From CAUTXO01 sp963542625 (lineage in GTDB: Bacteria > Campylobacterota > Campylobacteria > Campylobacterales > SZUA-545), in the NCBI GenBank assembly GCA_963542625.1, contig CAUTXO010000001.1, positions 43,650-107,649 on the forward strand: a stretch of DNA of 64,000 bases, read 5' to 3'. Each line of letters opens with the position of its first letter. The stretch's first letter is position 1. The position numbers were made by a program, and so were the translations under genes. Of the stretch, positions 57,106-64,000 are shown piece by piece. A model generated the notes under the pieces. It had not been told where the DNA came from, did not search any database, and saw only the letters and a program-made list of their open reading frames with translations.

Positions 57106-57457
57106 ACATTTCTCCAAAATAAGCTCAAGATCTTAAGATCTTGCCCCATTCCATACAAACCAAGGCTTAGATCTTATAACTTTTCTTATCATAACGCACT
57201 TTAATGCCCGCTACTACTCTCCAAGACAATGCAAAACGTGTCGCCACAGGGCACTAAGATCTTGGCGTGGGGCGTAGTGGCATTTTGCATCGTCAAACTG
57301 GCTTTCATTAACCGCTTTTTCAACACCATAATTCGCAACTGAAATTTGCTCGCTTAAACTTCCATTGTGGCTACTTGAATTTTTTTTCATACCCAGATAC
57401 GCAAAACAAAAAACCCAGCAACAATACTTGCTTAATCAAATTTTTAAGAGATGTTTT
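57106..57457. other. Gene-free spacer with loose dyad around AAGATCTT
   Basis: A 352-base space without a credible gene. Near 57121-57145 there are AAGATCTTAAGATCTTG copies. From about 57222 to 57296 a loose dyad (GACAATGCAAAACG with ATTTTGCATCGTC) surrounds a central AAGATCTT. Composition becomes AT-rich from about 57300 into the next gene. Confidence 0.6.
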
Positions 57458-58192
57458 TCATTTCAGCAAATCCTTTAATTTTTGCGGTATTTCATCAAAT
57501 ATTTTAGTCGTCGGCTTAGATCTTGAGACTTTCCCCATATCGAAACTCTTCTTTACATAAAAGATCGATTCATAAAGTTTTTTATCCAATCCAAAATATT
57601 CCAACATATATTCGCCTGCGTCTTTATCTTGTGGAATAGCAATTTCATAAATTTCAGCCAATTGTACAGCAGAGTGGATTTTGTGAATTTCGTAATTGCG
57701 GTTCAATTTATTTTTATCCCACGAATATAATTTATAAATATAATGGCTGAAACTATTTCTTAAATTCCCATAAATGCGCCTTTCATTTTCATCTATTTGC
57801 GGATTTGGAATACTTTTAAAAGGGCTATAATTTTCAAATAAGTATTTTTTATCATTCCAAAGAAAACAATCCTTATAAACAACACCTTGATTTCCGTAAC
57901 TCCCCAAATAAATTAATATGTCTTTAAAACCATCAAAATTTACATCGATTATTTCAAATTTCTTTTCAACAAAAACCGCATTTTGGCTTTCTAGCGGGTA
58001 TTGATAGGCAATTTTTTGAATTATTTTATCATTTGCCAAAACATTCAACACTAAATTTTTAGGATCTTTGGATAGTTCAACAATTTGAATTTTGCTATTG
58101 CCACTACAAGAAGTTAGCACAAAAAGCAATACGTAAAAAATTAATTGCAATTTTGATTGTTGTGCCTTGTTTTTATTCAAAGTCAAATTCAT
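57458..58192 (-). CDS. AT-rich lipoprotein of unknown function (FG-GAP/XAC2610-like)
   Basis: About 244 residues. A long basic N-terminus leads to a hydrophobic LIFYVLLFVLTSCSGN with a plausible lipobox (LTSC). The body has a calcium-loop-like KFEIIDVNFDGFKDILIYLG, followed by YKDCFLWNDKKYLFENYSPF, as seen in XAC2610-type and FG-GAP-like proteins. The ATG at 58192 is chosen, though an in-frame ATG at 58225 is possible. The gene and its flanks (about 57300-58400) are much more AT-rich than neighbours and poor in AGATCT, which suggests recent acquisition. It is a lone gene between cmeR and the helicase. Confidence 0.7.
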   Translation of the reverse strand: MNLTLNKNKAQQSKLQLIFYVLLFVLTSCSGNSKIQIVELSKDPKNLVLNVLANDKIIQKIAYQYPLESQNAVFVEKKFEIIDVNFDGFKDILIYLGSYGNQGVVYKDCFLWNDKKYLFENYSPFKSIPNPQIDENERRIYGNLRNSFSHYIYKLYSWDKNKLNRNYEIHKIHSAVQLAEIYEIAIPQDKDAGEYMLEYFGLDKKLYESIFYVKKSFDMGKVSRSKPTTKIFDEIPQKLKDLLK

Positions 58193-58407
58193 TCTCTGTA
58201 AAAATACTCCAAGAAATATTGCCATTTGGCGTAGAGAAGTACTTCGCTCATCCCATAATAATTAGATATTTTTATATTCTTAAACATAAAAGAGCTCGTA
58301 TATTTCAAATCCCACGCAAAATATGTCGCAGGTCTTATCTGCGCACTTGATTCTTACTCAAAAAGCACAAGACTTAAGCACGCCATACAATAAAAGCGCA
58401 ATTGTTT

Positions 58408-60471
58408 TCAATTTATTTTCTCCACAAAATTACTCAAGATCTCTTTAAAAATCCCGCCAAAGTTAATTTTTAGCTTGCATTCTTTTGACATTTTTACAAC
58501 TTCTACCACCCTGCCTATGCCAAAAAGCTTGTGCTTGACAAGATCCCCCTTCTTAAATTGCGCGCGGCTTTCAATGTTTAGCCGCCCTTCAACTAGCCCG
58601 CATTCCTTTAAAAACCTGCTTTGCTCCATCGGCTGGCGCTTACCGCGAAACAGCCGCGATTTCACAGAATTCAAAAACAGCTCGCGTTTTGCGCGCGTAA
58701 AGGCAACGTAACCAAGCCGCCTTTCTTCTTCAAGATCTACGCCATCGCCCGTCATCGGAAAAAACCCTTCTTCAAGCCCGATGATAAAAACGTAGTCAAA
58801 CTCAAGCCCCTTGCTCGCGTGGATACTCATCAAATTAACAAGGCTGCCGGCTACTTTGTCTTGGTCGCTTTGCAAGGTAATTTCGCTCAAAAAATCCTCA
58901 ATGCCAAGATCTTTTTGGCTAATAAAATCAATAAGCGCGCTGTAAAATTCCTCGATGTTAAAGGATCTCTCTTCTTCCTTGCTCTGCAAATAATACTCTT
59001 TAAGCCGTATGCGCTCTTCAAAAAGCTCGATGAATTCTTCCGCGCTACGTGCGGATTTTTCAAGCCCCAAATACAAAAGATCTTGCACTAGCTGCTCTAA
59101 AAGTTGCGCCGTTTTTTTGTTTAAGATCTCCCCCCCATACACGCGCACGGCTTCAAAAAGGCTAATTTTATCCCGCGCGGCAAGCTCTTCTAAGCGCTCA
59201 AGGCTAGCCTTGCCAAGCCCGCGCTTTGGGCGGTTTATCACGCGCTTGAAAGAAAAATCGTCGCTAGGATTTACAATCACTCTAAGGTAGCTAATGGCGT
59301 CTTTTACTTCTTGGCGCTCGTAAAAACGCAAGCTATCAACGATGTTAAAATTAATCCCGTTTGCCAAAAAGCCTTCTTCAATAGATCTAGAAAGCGCGTT
59401 AATGCGGTAAAGCACGGCGATTTCTTTTGGATCTACGCCTGAATTAATAAGCCCTTTGACCTTTTTTGAGATAAAGGCGCTCTCTTCGCGTTCGTCGTTA
59501 AAGTTATTCACAAGCGGCTCGCGCCCGTTTTCTTTCGTTGCCACAAGCGATTTTTGGTGGCGCTTTTTATTGTGCGCGATGAGTAAGTTCGCCGCTTTTA
59601 AGATCTCTGCGGTGCTTCTGTAATTTTCCTCTAATTTCACAACGGTTGTGTTTGCAAAGCCCTTGTCAAACTCGATGATATTTTTCACGTTCGCGCCGCG
59701 CCAGCTGTAAATGCTTTGGTCGTCATCGCCAACGACGCAAAGGTTATTGTGCGTGCTGCAAAGCTCCTTAATCAGCAAAAACTGAAGTTCATTCGTGTCT
59801 TGAAACTCATCTATCATAATGTATTGGTATTTTTGGCTTAGCTCACGGCGCAACTCGTCATCTTGGCTTAGGATCTCGTATGGAAGCTTTAGCAAATCGT
59901 CAAAATCCACAAGGTTGTTTTGGCGCAAGTAGTCCTCGTATTTTTGATAAACAGCGCAAAGTTGCCTGTGAAGCGCCGGCGCTTGCGTCATAAAAACGTC
60001 GCTTTTTAGGGCAAGCTCGGGCGAAATTAGGTGTGTTTTAAAGTAGCTAATCTCGTTTCTAACAAAGCCCTTATCAAGGCTCGTGCCGTCCATTAAGGTT
60101 TTTATAATGCGCTTTTTATCGTCGGCGTCGATTATGACAAAATTATTGTCCCTGCCTAGCTTCATCATATGCTCACGCAAAAATAGCAAGCCAAATTTAT
60201 GAAAGGTAAAAAGCATAGGCGGGTAGGAAAATTCTATTTTTTCACGCTCTAAAAGGTCTATCGCCCTTTGGCGCATTTCTTTTGCCGCCTTGTTTGTGAA
60301 GGTAAGCGTCAATGTGTTTTGCGGCAAGATCCCATTGGCAAGCAAGTAAGCAAGCCGCGCGGTGATTGTCTTTGTTTTGCCCGTGCCAGCGCCCGCTAAA
60401 ATAAGCACCGCGCCTTCTGTTTGGAGCACCGCCTGCCTTTGCGCGGGGTTTAGATCATTCAAAAAGTTCAT
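58408..60471 (-). CDS. uvrD: UvrD/PcrA-family DNA helicase
   Basis: A 687-residue SF1A helicase. Q motif LNPAQRQAV, Walker A LILAGAGTGKTKT, motif II IMIDEFQDTNELQ, motif III VGDDDQSIYSWRGAN, motif IV LEENYRSTAEIL, motif V MSIHASKGLEFDYVFIIGL and motif VI EEERRLGYVAFTRAKRE are all present. It unwinds DNA 3'-5' in excision and mismatch-type repair and can strip RecA. The C-terminal tail has the Tudor-like GDLVKHKLFGIGRVVEV. A 7-C run (59130-59136) is in frame. It starts five bases after the transporter gene stop. Confidence 0.95.
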   Translation of the reverse strand: MNFLNDLNPAQRQAVLQTEGAVLILAGAGTGKTKTITARLAYLLANGILPQNTLTLTFTNKAAKEMRQRAIDLLEREKIEFSYPPMLFTFHKFGLLFLREHMMKLGRDNNFVIIDADDKKRIIKTLMDGTSLDKGFVRNEISYFKTHLISPELALKSDVFMTQAPALHRQLCAVYQKYEDYLRQNNLVDFDDLLKLPYEILSQDDELRRELSQKYQYIMIDEFQDTNELQFLLIKELCSTHNNLCVVGDDDQSIYSWRGANVKNIIEFDKGFANTTVVKLEENYRSTAEILKAANLLIAHNKKRHQKSLVATKENGREPLVNNFNDEREESAFISKKVKGLINSGVDPKEIAVLYRINALSRSIEEGFLANGINFNIVDSLRFYERQEVKDAISYLRVIVNPSDDFSFKRVINRPKRGLGKASLERLEELAARDKISLFEAVRVYGGEILNKKTAQLLEQLVQDLLYLGLEKSARSAEEFIELFEERIRLKEYYLQSKEEERSFNIEEFYSALIDFISQKDLGIEDFLSEITLQSDQDKVAGSLVNLMSIHASKGLEFDYVFIIGLEEGFFPMTGDGVDLEEERRLGYVAFTRAKRELFLNSVKSRLFRGKRQPMEQSRFLKECGLVEGRLNIESRAQFKKGDLVKHKLFGIGRVVEVVKMSKECKLKINFGGIFKEILSNFVEKIN

Positions 60472-60476
60472 AAGGT

Positions 60477-62228
60477 CTAGTCCTTGCTAAGATCTTGGCT
60501 GTCTTGGTATATCTGCTTGGCGTTTTCGTTCCCAAAAACATAGAGCGACTCCACAATCAAAATAAGTTTAACGCTTATGGAATAAACGTAGTTGCTGTCG
60601 TTCATAAGCGAAGATCCAAACGACGGCATAATCTTGTGATCTCTAATGAGCCTATCCACAGCCACTAAGATCTCGTCGTCGTTTTTTGCCAGCCTTTCTT
60701 TCAAAAGCACAAAGCCATCAATGAGCGCCGCCGCGTCCGTGCCCGTATGCACGCCATTGACGCTTTTAATCATCTCGCCTAAGGTCTTGCGGAGCACGCC
60801 GTATTGGTGGCGCAGATCCAAGTTCGGCGATGCGGCGTATTTTTTTAGGTTTGGGTAAAGCCCCGCCGCGTCTTTTAGCACTTCCGCGATGTGCCTTGAA
60901 GTGTTTTTTAGCCTAAAGGTTTCTTTTATCTCGTCTTCATTCATATTCACTTGCGCCGTCGTTGATAGCTCTAAAATCGCATCTAAAATCGGCTTGACGC
61001 GCAATTTGTAATACTCCTGCGGATCTATGTTTGAAATTTTGCGGCTTAGATCTAGCTCAAGCCCTGAATTAATATCCGCCTTAGAAAAGCCCAAGATCTT
61101 AGCCAAAACAAAATACACGTTTTTAAAAAGCGCTTCAAGCTCAAGGTGCAAGGCGGTTAAAAACGCCTTTGAGTTTTGCGTTAGCTGGAGATTAATAAAC
61201 GCCGGGTGCGCCTTGTCTAGCTTGGTATCTTTCACGCGTTTTTTTAGCATTGCTTCAAGGCGCGGGATAAGCGGCGTCATTAGCAAGATCCCAAGCACGT
61301 TAAATATGGAATGAAAAAGCGTCAGGCGCAAAATGCCGTCTGTGATGTGAAAAACGCCAGATAAATACTCAACCAAAAACGCGATTTGCTCGATGAATAC
61401 AATAGCCACCGCCGCCGTCAAAGCGTTAAAGATTAAGTGCGCGTAGGCTAGGCGCTTGCCGTCGGCGTTAGAAGAGAGCCCGCCTAGCAAAACCGTTAGC
61501 GTAATGCCAACGTTTGCGCCAATTGCCAGCGCCAAAGAGTTTTCATAGCTAATTTGCCCCGCCATCAGTGCTGAAAGTATTAGCACCATCGTGCCAAGCG
61601 AGGACTGCACTATAACCGTTACCACAATGCCTAAAAACGTGTAAAGAATGAGCCCGGCAAAACCGGTCATAGCGTATTTTGAAAAGTCGATGTCTGCTTT
61701 AAAGGCGTTAAAACCCTCTTGAATAAAATTCACAGCCAGCAGCAGCAAGCCAATCCCAAAGAGCACGTAAGCCGCGTATTTTAGGCTTTGGCGCCCAAAG
61801 ATCATAAAAACCGCGCCAAAAGCCCCGAGCGAGAGCGCGTATGAAGAGATCTTAAGCTTTAGCCCAAAAACCGCAACGAGCCAAGACGTGACCGTCGTGC
61901 CTAGGTTTGAGCCAAAGACAATCGCAATGGCGCCGGAGAGCTTTAGCAAGCCAGCGCTGATAAAACTAATGCTAATTAGCGAAACAAGCGTGCTAGATTG
62001 CACCAGCGCAGTGGCGACAAAGCCTGTGAGCATAGCGCTTGCTAGGTTGTTCGTGGTTTTTTTAAGGAAAGTTTCTAGCACGCCGCCTGAAAAGCCCTTG
62101 ACGCCCCGCTCAACGAACATCATTCCAAAATAAAACATTCCAATGCCGCCTAGAATGGTCTTGGACGCGGGGAAAAAGAAAAATAAAAGCACCAAAACAA
62201 AGACGCTAAAAAACACTAAAAAATTCAA
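60477..62228 (-). CDS. Na/Pi cotransporter family protein (NptA-like)
   Basis: A 583-residue member of the sodium-phosphate symporter family. Two inverted Na_Pi_cotrans repeats with the QSS motif are visible (TALVQSSTLVSLIS and VTVIVQSSLGTMVLIL), along with GSNLGTTVTSWL and GANVGITLTVLLG. A C-terminal PhoU-like helical domain (about residues 330-580) follows. It likely exports or imports phosphate coupled to sodium, with the PhoU part as a regulator. It lies just upstream of uvrD and is probably co-transcribed. Confidence 0.93.
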   Translation of the reverse strand: MNFLVFFSVFVLVLLFFFFPASKTILGGIGMFYFGMMFVERGVKGFSGGVLETFLKKTTNNLASAMLTGFVATALVQSSTLVSLISISFISAGLLKLSGAIAIVFGSNLGTTVTSWLVAVFGLKLKISSYALSLGAFGAVFMIFGRQSLKYAAYVLFGIGLLLLAVNFIQEGFNAFKADIDFSKYAMTGFAGLILYTFLGIVVTVIVQSSLGTMVLILSALMAGQISYENSLALAIGANVGITLTVLLGGLSSNADGKRLAYAHLIFNALTAAVAIVFIEQIAFLVEYLSGVFHITDGILRLTLFHSIFNVLGILLMTPLIPRLEAMLKKRVKDTKLDKAHPAFINLQLTQNSKAFLTALHLELEALFKNVYFVLAKILGFSKADINSGLELDLSRKISNIDPQEYYKLRVKPILDAILELSTTAQVNMNEDEIKETFRLKNTSRHIAEVLKDAAGLYPNLKKYAASPNLDLRHQYGVLRKTLGEMIKSVNGVHTGTDAAALIDGFVLLKERLAKNDDEILVAVDRLIRDHKIMPSFGSSLMNDSNYVYSISVKLILIVESLYVFGNENAKQIYQDSQDLSKD

Positions 62229-62435
62229 TCGGATCCTTTAAAAAATCAAAACTATACCAAAGAATAGCAAAGATCTTAAGGGGGCTTGGGACTAGCGGCG
62301 GCGCTAATGCGGGCAAAAGTGCAAAACGCGTAAAATGCGCGCGCGGGGTTTGCAAAGCTTGCGCGTTAAGAGGCAAGTTTTTGCGGATTTTGCCAATTTT
62401 AGGTGCAACAAAAGCTTCTTTTAAAGTTTGAATTG

Positions 62436-62443
62436 TATAGAAT
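62436..62443 (+). promoter_or_regulatory. -10 element of hup
   Basis: TATAGAAT preceded by TTG lies 33 bases upstream of the HU start, after a T-rich stretch (CTTCTTTTAAAG) that fits the periodic T-rich upstream of vegetative promoters in this phylum. The 62229-62475 spacer holds nothing else recognised. Confidence 0.6.
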
Positions 62444-62475
62444 TGCCGATGTCAATTCTAAGAAAAGGGAAAAAG

Positions 62476-62748
62476 ATGACAAAACCTGAGTTTATCGCAA
62501 AAGTTGCTGACGCAACAGGTCTTACAAAGACAGACGCCGAAAAGGCAATCAATGCAGGCCTTACAGCCATAGAAGAGGCTTTGGCAAAGGGCGATTCCGT
62601 TCAATTCGTTGGTTTTGGGACTTTTGAAGTAAGAAAAAGAGCCGCCAGAACAGGTATTAATCCTAAAACAAAAGCAAAGATTAAGATACCTGCAAAAAAA
62701 GCGGTCGCTTTCAAAGTCGGCAAAAAACTAAAAGACAGCGTCGCTTAA
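62476..62748 (+). CDS. hup: DNA-binding protein HU
   Basis: A 90-residue HU/IHF-family protein: MTKPEFIAKVADATGLTKTD, GFGTFEVRKRAARTGINPKT and AKKAVAFKVGKKLKDSV. It coats and bends DNA as a nucleoid protein, without strong sequence preference. The ATG at 62476 (AAAAGG ten bases upstream) gives the standard HU length; the open frame from 62428 adds 16 residues and starts ahead of the likely promoter end. A palindromic terminator follows at once. Confidence 0.97.
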   Translation: MTKPEFIAKVADATGLTKTDAEKAINAGLTAIEEALAKGDSVQFVGFGTFEVRKRAARTGINPKTKAKIKIPAKKAVAFKVGKKLKDSVA

Positions 62749-62754
62749 TTCAAA

Positions 62755-62778
62755 AAGCCTCTAAGATCTTAGAGGCTT
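62755..62778 (+). terminator. 24-bp perfect palindrome terminator centred on AAGATCTT
   Basis: AAGCCTCTAAG at 62755-62765 and its exact complement meet at the central GATC to form a 24-bp perfect palindrome beginning six bases after the hup stop. It has no U tract, so it may act as a bidirectional or Rho-aided terminator, or as a 3' stabilising hairpin. The centre is the iterated motif itself. Confidence 0.75.
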
Positions 62779-63535
62779 CCCACCCCACGTTTTATTCCAC
62801 GTTTTACTTTCGCGTTTTAATCCCGCGTCTCTCGCGCTTGTTTTATTTGCGCGTCGCTCTGCCCTTACGCTGTTTTGTTCTCGCGCTTCTCGCGTTGTTT
62901 TTGTTTTTTGCGCCGCTCAACTCTAGTGCTGTTTCACCACGCGCTTTTAGCTAGGCTTACCGAATGCACGCAAGCTAGGATCTGCAGAGATCCAAGCACC
63001 AAGATCCAACGCTTCAAGCATTCAAGATATTAAACCACCAAAGCTCCTACGCGCCACCACACCCAAGATCTAAGCACTAAAAACCAGATTGCAAAAACAC
63101 TCGGTTTCACCGCACCCAAGATCTTACCCACAGCGCGAAATCTCACTCCCTCGCTTTCCATAAAGCGCATAAGATCCAAGCTTTCAGTTAAACATCAGTC
63201 TTGGCAAACACTCACACAAACACCAAAACACTAAACGTCAAAGATCTTGCCAAAAGCAAATTCCTAAGATCTTATTCTCGCGCAAAATCTAAGATCCAAA
63301 CTAGGATCCAATCCCCCAACTCTCACTCTCCAAATCTTAGATTAGATCCAAGATCTAGGCTAGGATCTAACGTGGAGCGGGGCAAAATCTTGTATCAGAT
63401 CCTAGCCCCCTAGATCTAGATCCTAGATCCACCGCTAGCACAGCCTAATCTAAGCTATCAAATCTTAGATCTCTAAGGGCAAGATCTAGGCTAAGATCTT
63501 GCCGCTCTTTGGAGCTTAGATCTTGTATCAGCTCC
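62779..63535. repeat. Gene-free region: pyrimidine-rich repeats then AGATCT/AAGATCC array
   Basis: 757 bases without a supported gene. From 62784 to about 62930 the plus strand is T/C-rich, with degenerate CCACGTTTTA/CGCGTTTTAATCCCGCGT units. From about 62978 to 63535 come AAGATCC, AGATCT and TAGGATCC motifs, densest in 63280-63535. Short open frames there only read the repeats. Confidence 0.8.
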
Positions 63536-64000
63536 CTAAAACTTCTTCTTTTTCACATCTTCTACGGTTTGTCTTGCCATTTGGCTGACTTCTGTGGAGA
63601 TTAGGCTCGTGTCATTGGCAATGGCGGTGTTGTCTTGTGTGAGTTTATCCAGCAAGCCCATCGCTTCGTTGATTTGAGAGATTCCGATGGCTTGCTCTTT
63701 GACGCCTGTGCTCATTTCATTGATGGCTTGCACTAGAAGGTTCGTGTTGGTTTCAATCTCCGTCAAGCTTTTTTGTGTGCGCTCTGCTAGCTTTCTCACT
63801 TCATCGGCAACCACGGCAAAGCCCCGCCCTGCTTCTCCTGCGCGTGCGGCTTCAATGGCGGCATTTAGGGCAAGCAAGTTGGTTTGGTCGGCAATATCTT
63901 TGATGACGTTTAAGATGTTTTTGATGTCCTCGCTTTGCGTGATTACTTCGTCAGCCTTGCTTGTCATTGAATTCATTGAGCTGGTGAGCTCTTCTATTGA
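63536..64000 (-). CDS. Methyl-accepting chemotaxis protein, C-terminal signalling domain (partial)
   Basis: The minus strand carries the end of a chemoreceptor whose 5' part lies beyond the window. [20 protein letters not shown] and the following [20 protein letters not shown] form the highly conserved hairpin tip that contacts CheA and CheW. The C-terminal helix reads [20 protein letters not shown] and ends VEDVKKKKF. The sensor domain cannot be seen. The frame is open to base 64000. It would be a target of the CheR and CheD found in this window. Confidence 0.95.
   Translation of the reverse strand, partial: SIEELTSSMNSMTSKADEVITQSEDIKNILNVIKDIADQTNLLALNAAIEAARAGEAGRGFAVVADEVRKLAERTQKSLTEIETNTNLLVQAINEMSTGVKEQAIGISQINEAMGLLDKLTQDNTAIANDTSLISTEVSQMARQTVEDVKKKKF

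Noticed and set aside
57375..57560. A 61-codon plus-strand frame beside the AT-rich lipoprotein
   Set aside because: Half overlaps the lipoprotein gene on the other strand; AT-rich DNA and no homology or binding site.
59130..59136. C7 run in the helicase gene as a phase switch
   Set aside because: The run is short, in frame, and in a housekeeping repair gene; probably coincidental.
63201..63413. A 70-codon open frame before the chemoreceptor end
   Set aside because: It only translates AGATCC-type repeats and shows no protein-like pattern.
62950..63535. Possible CRISPR array because of many short repeats
   Set aside because: Units are 6-10 bases, unevenly spaced and without unique spacers of constant length; no cas genes are present.

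Overview
This window looks like a chromosomal segment of a Campylobacterota (epsilonproteobacterial) genome of the Helicobacter/Campylobacter/Wolinella type. The case rests on gene content and style: a cmeR-cmeABC-type efflux locus with a CmeR-like operator, FliP, MotA/MotB and FlgH of the epsilon type, a compact nikABCDE, CheD and CheR, and many long poly-G/poly-C tracts inside surface and restriction-modification genes. Base composition is moderate by eye (not computed). I cannot name the species from the sequence alone.

Layout. 1-8413 (all minus) is a tightly overlapping surface-glycan or glycoconjugate operon: asnB, a FemAB/GNAT-like protein, a hexapeptide acyltransferase, a polysaccharide-deacetylase-like protein, a GNAT acetyltransferase, WbqC, a glycosyltransferase, a radical SAM protein and a SAM methyltransferase that runs off the left edge. 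Three of its genes carry poly-G tracts. 8414-9250 is a large AGATCT-studded imperfect palindrome. 9251-12004 holds slt, yggT and flgH (minus); 12115-17656 holds yqeY, valS, htpG and cheD (plus), with a CIRCE-like site in front of htpG. Two tRNAs follow (CAU and Asn-GUU), then a decayed WYL-type regulator and a frameshifted tandem-AAA ATPase. 20786-25576 (minus) is a coupled motA-motB-fliP-ligA operon whose fliP carries a translated AGATCT-repeat array. 25645-28844 holds glmU, coaBC and uppS, followed by a frameshifted outer-membrane protein, a prepilin peptidase, truA and cheR. 32399-37260 is a pair of lipoproteins, one behind a G11 switch. 37397-42314 is nikABCDE. 42384-50545 is a restriction-modification region: a type III mod (phase-OFF here) and res, then a single-chain R-M-S enzyme with a G20 tract between its two specificity domains. 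50853-57105 is cmeCBA and cmeR. 57458-64000 has an AT-rich lipoprotein, a UvrD/PcrA helicase, a Na/Pi symporter, HU and the signalling end of a chemoreceptor.

The strongest whole-window signal is a highly iterated short palindrome, AGATCT (often AAGATCTT or AAGATCC). It saturates intergenic DNA (22 copies counted in 8461-9240), is also enriched inside conserved genes, sits at the centre of the hup terminator palindrome, builds an inverted repeat of about 500 bp, and has expanded in frame inside fliP. This resembles HIP1 of cyanobacteria or an uptake sequence in behaviour, but its role here is unknown.

The second theme is contingency switching: eight G/C tracts of 9-20 bases, seven of them inside genes for glycan synthesis, surface proteins or restriction-modification. 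Reading frames show which are in frame (methyltransferase, radical SAM, deacetylase, lipoprotein, R-M-S enzyme) and which is shifted (mod).
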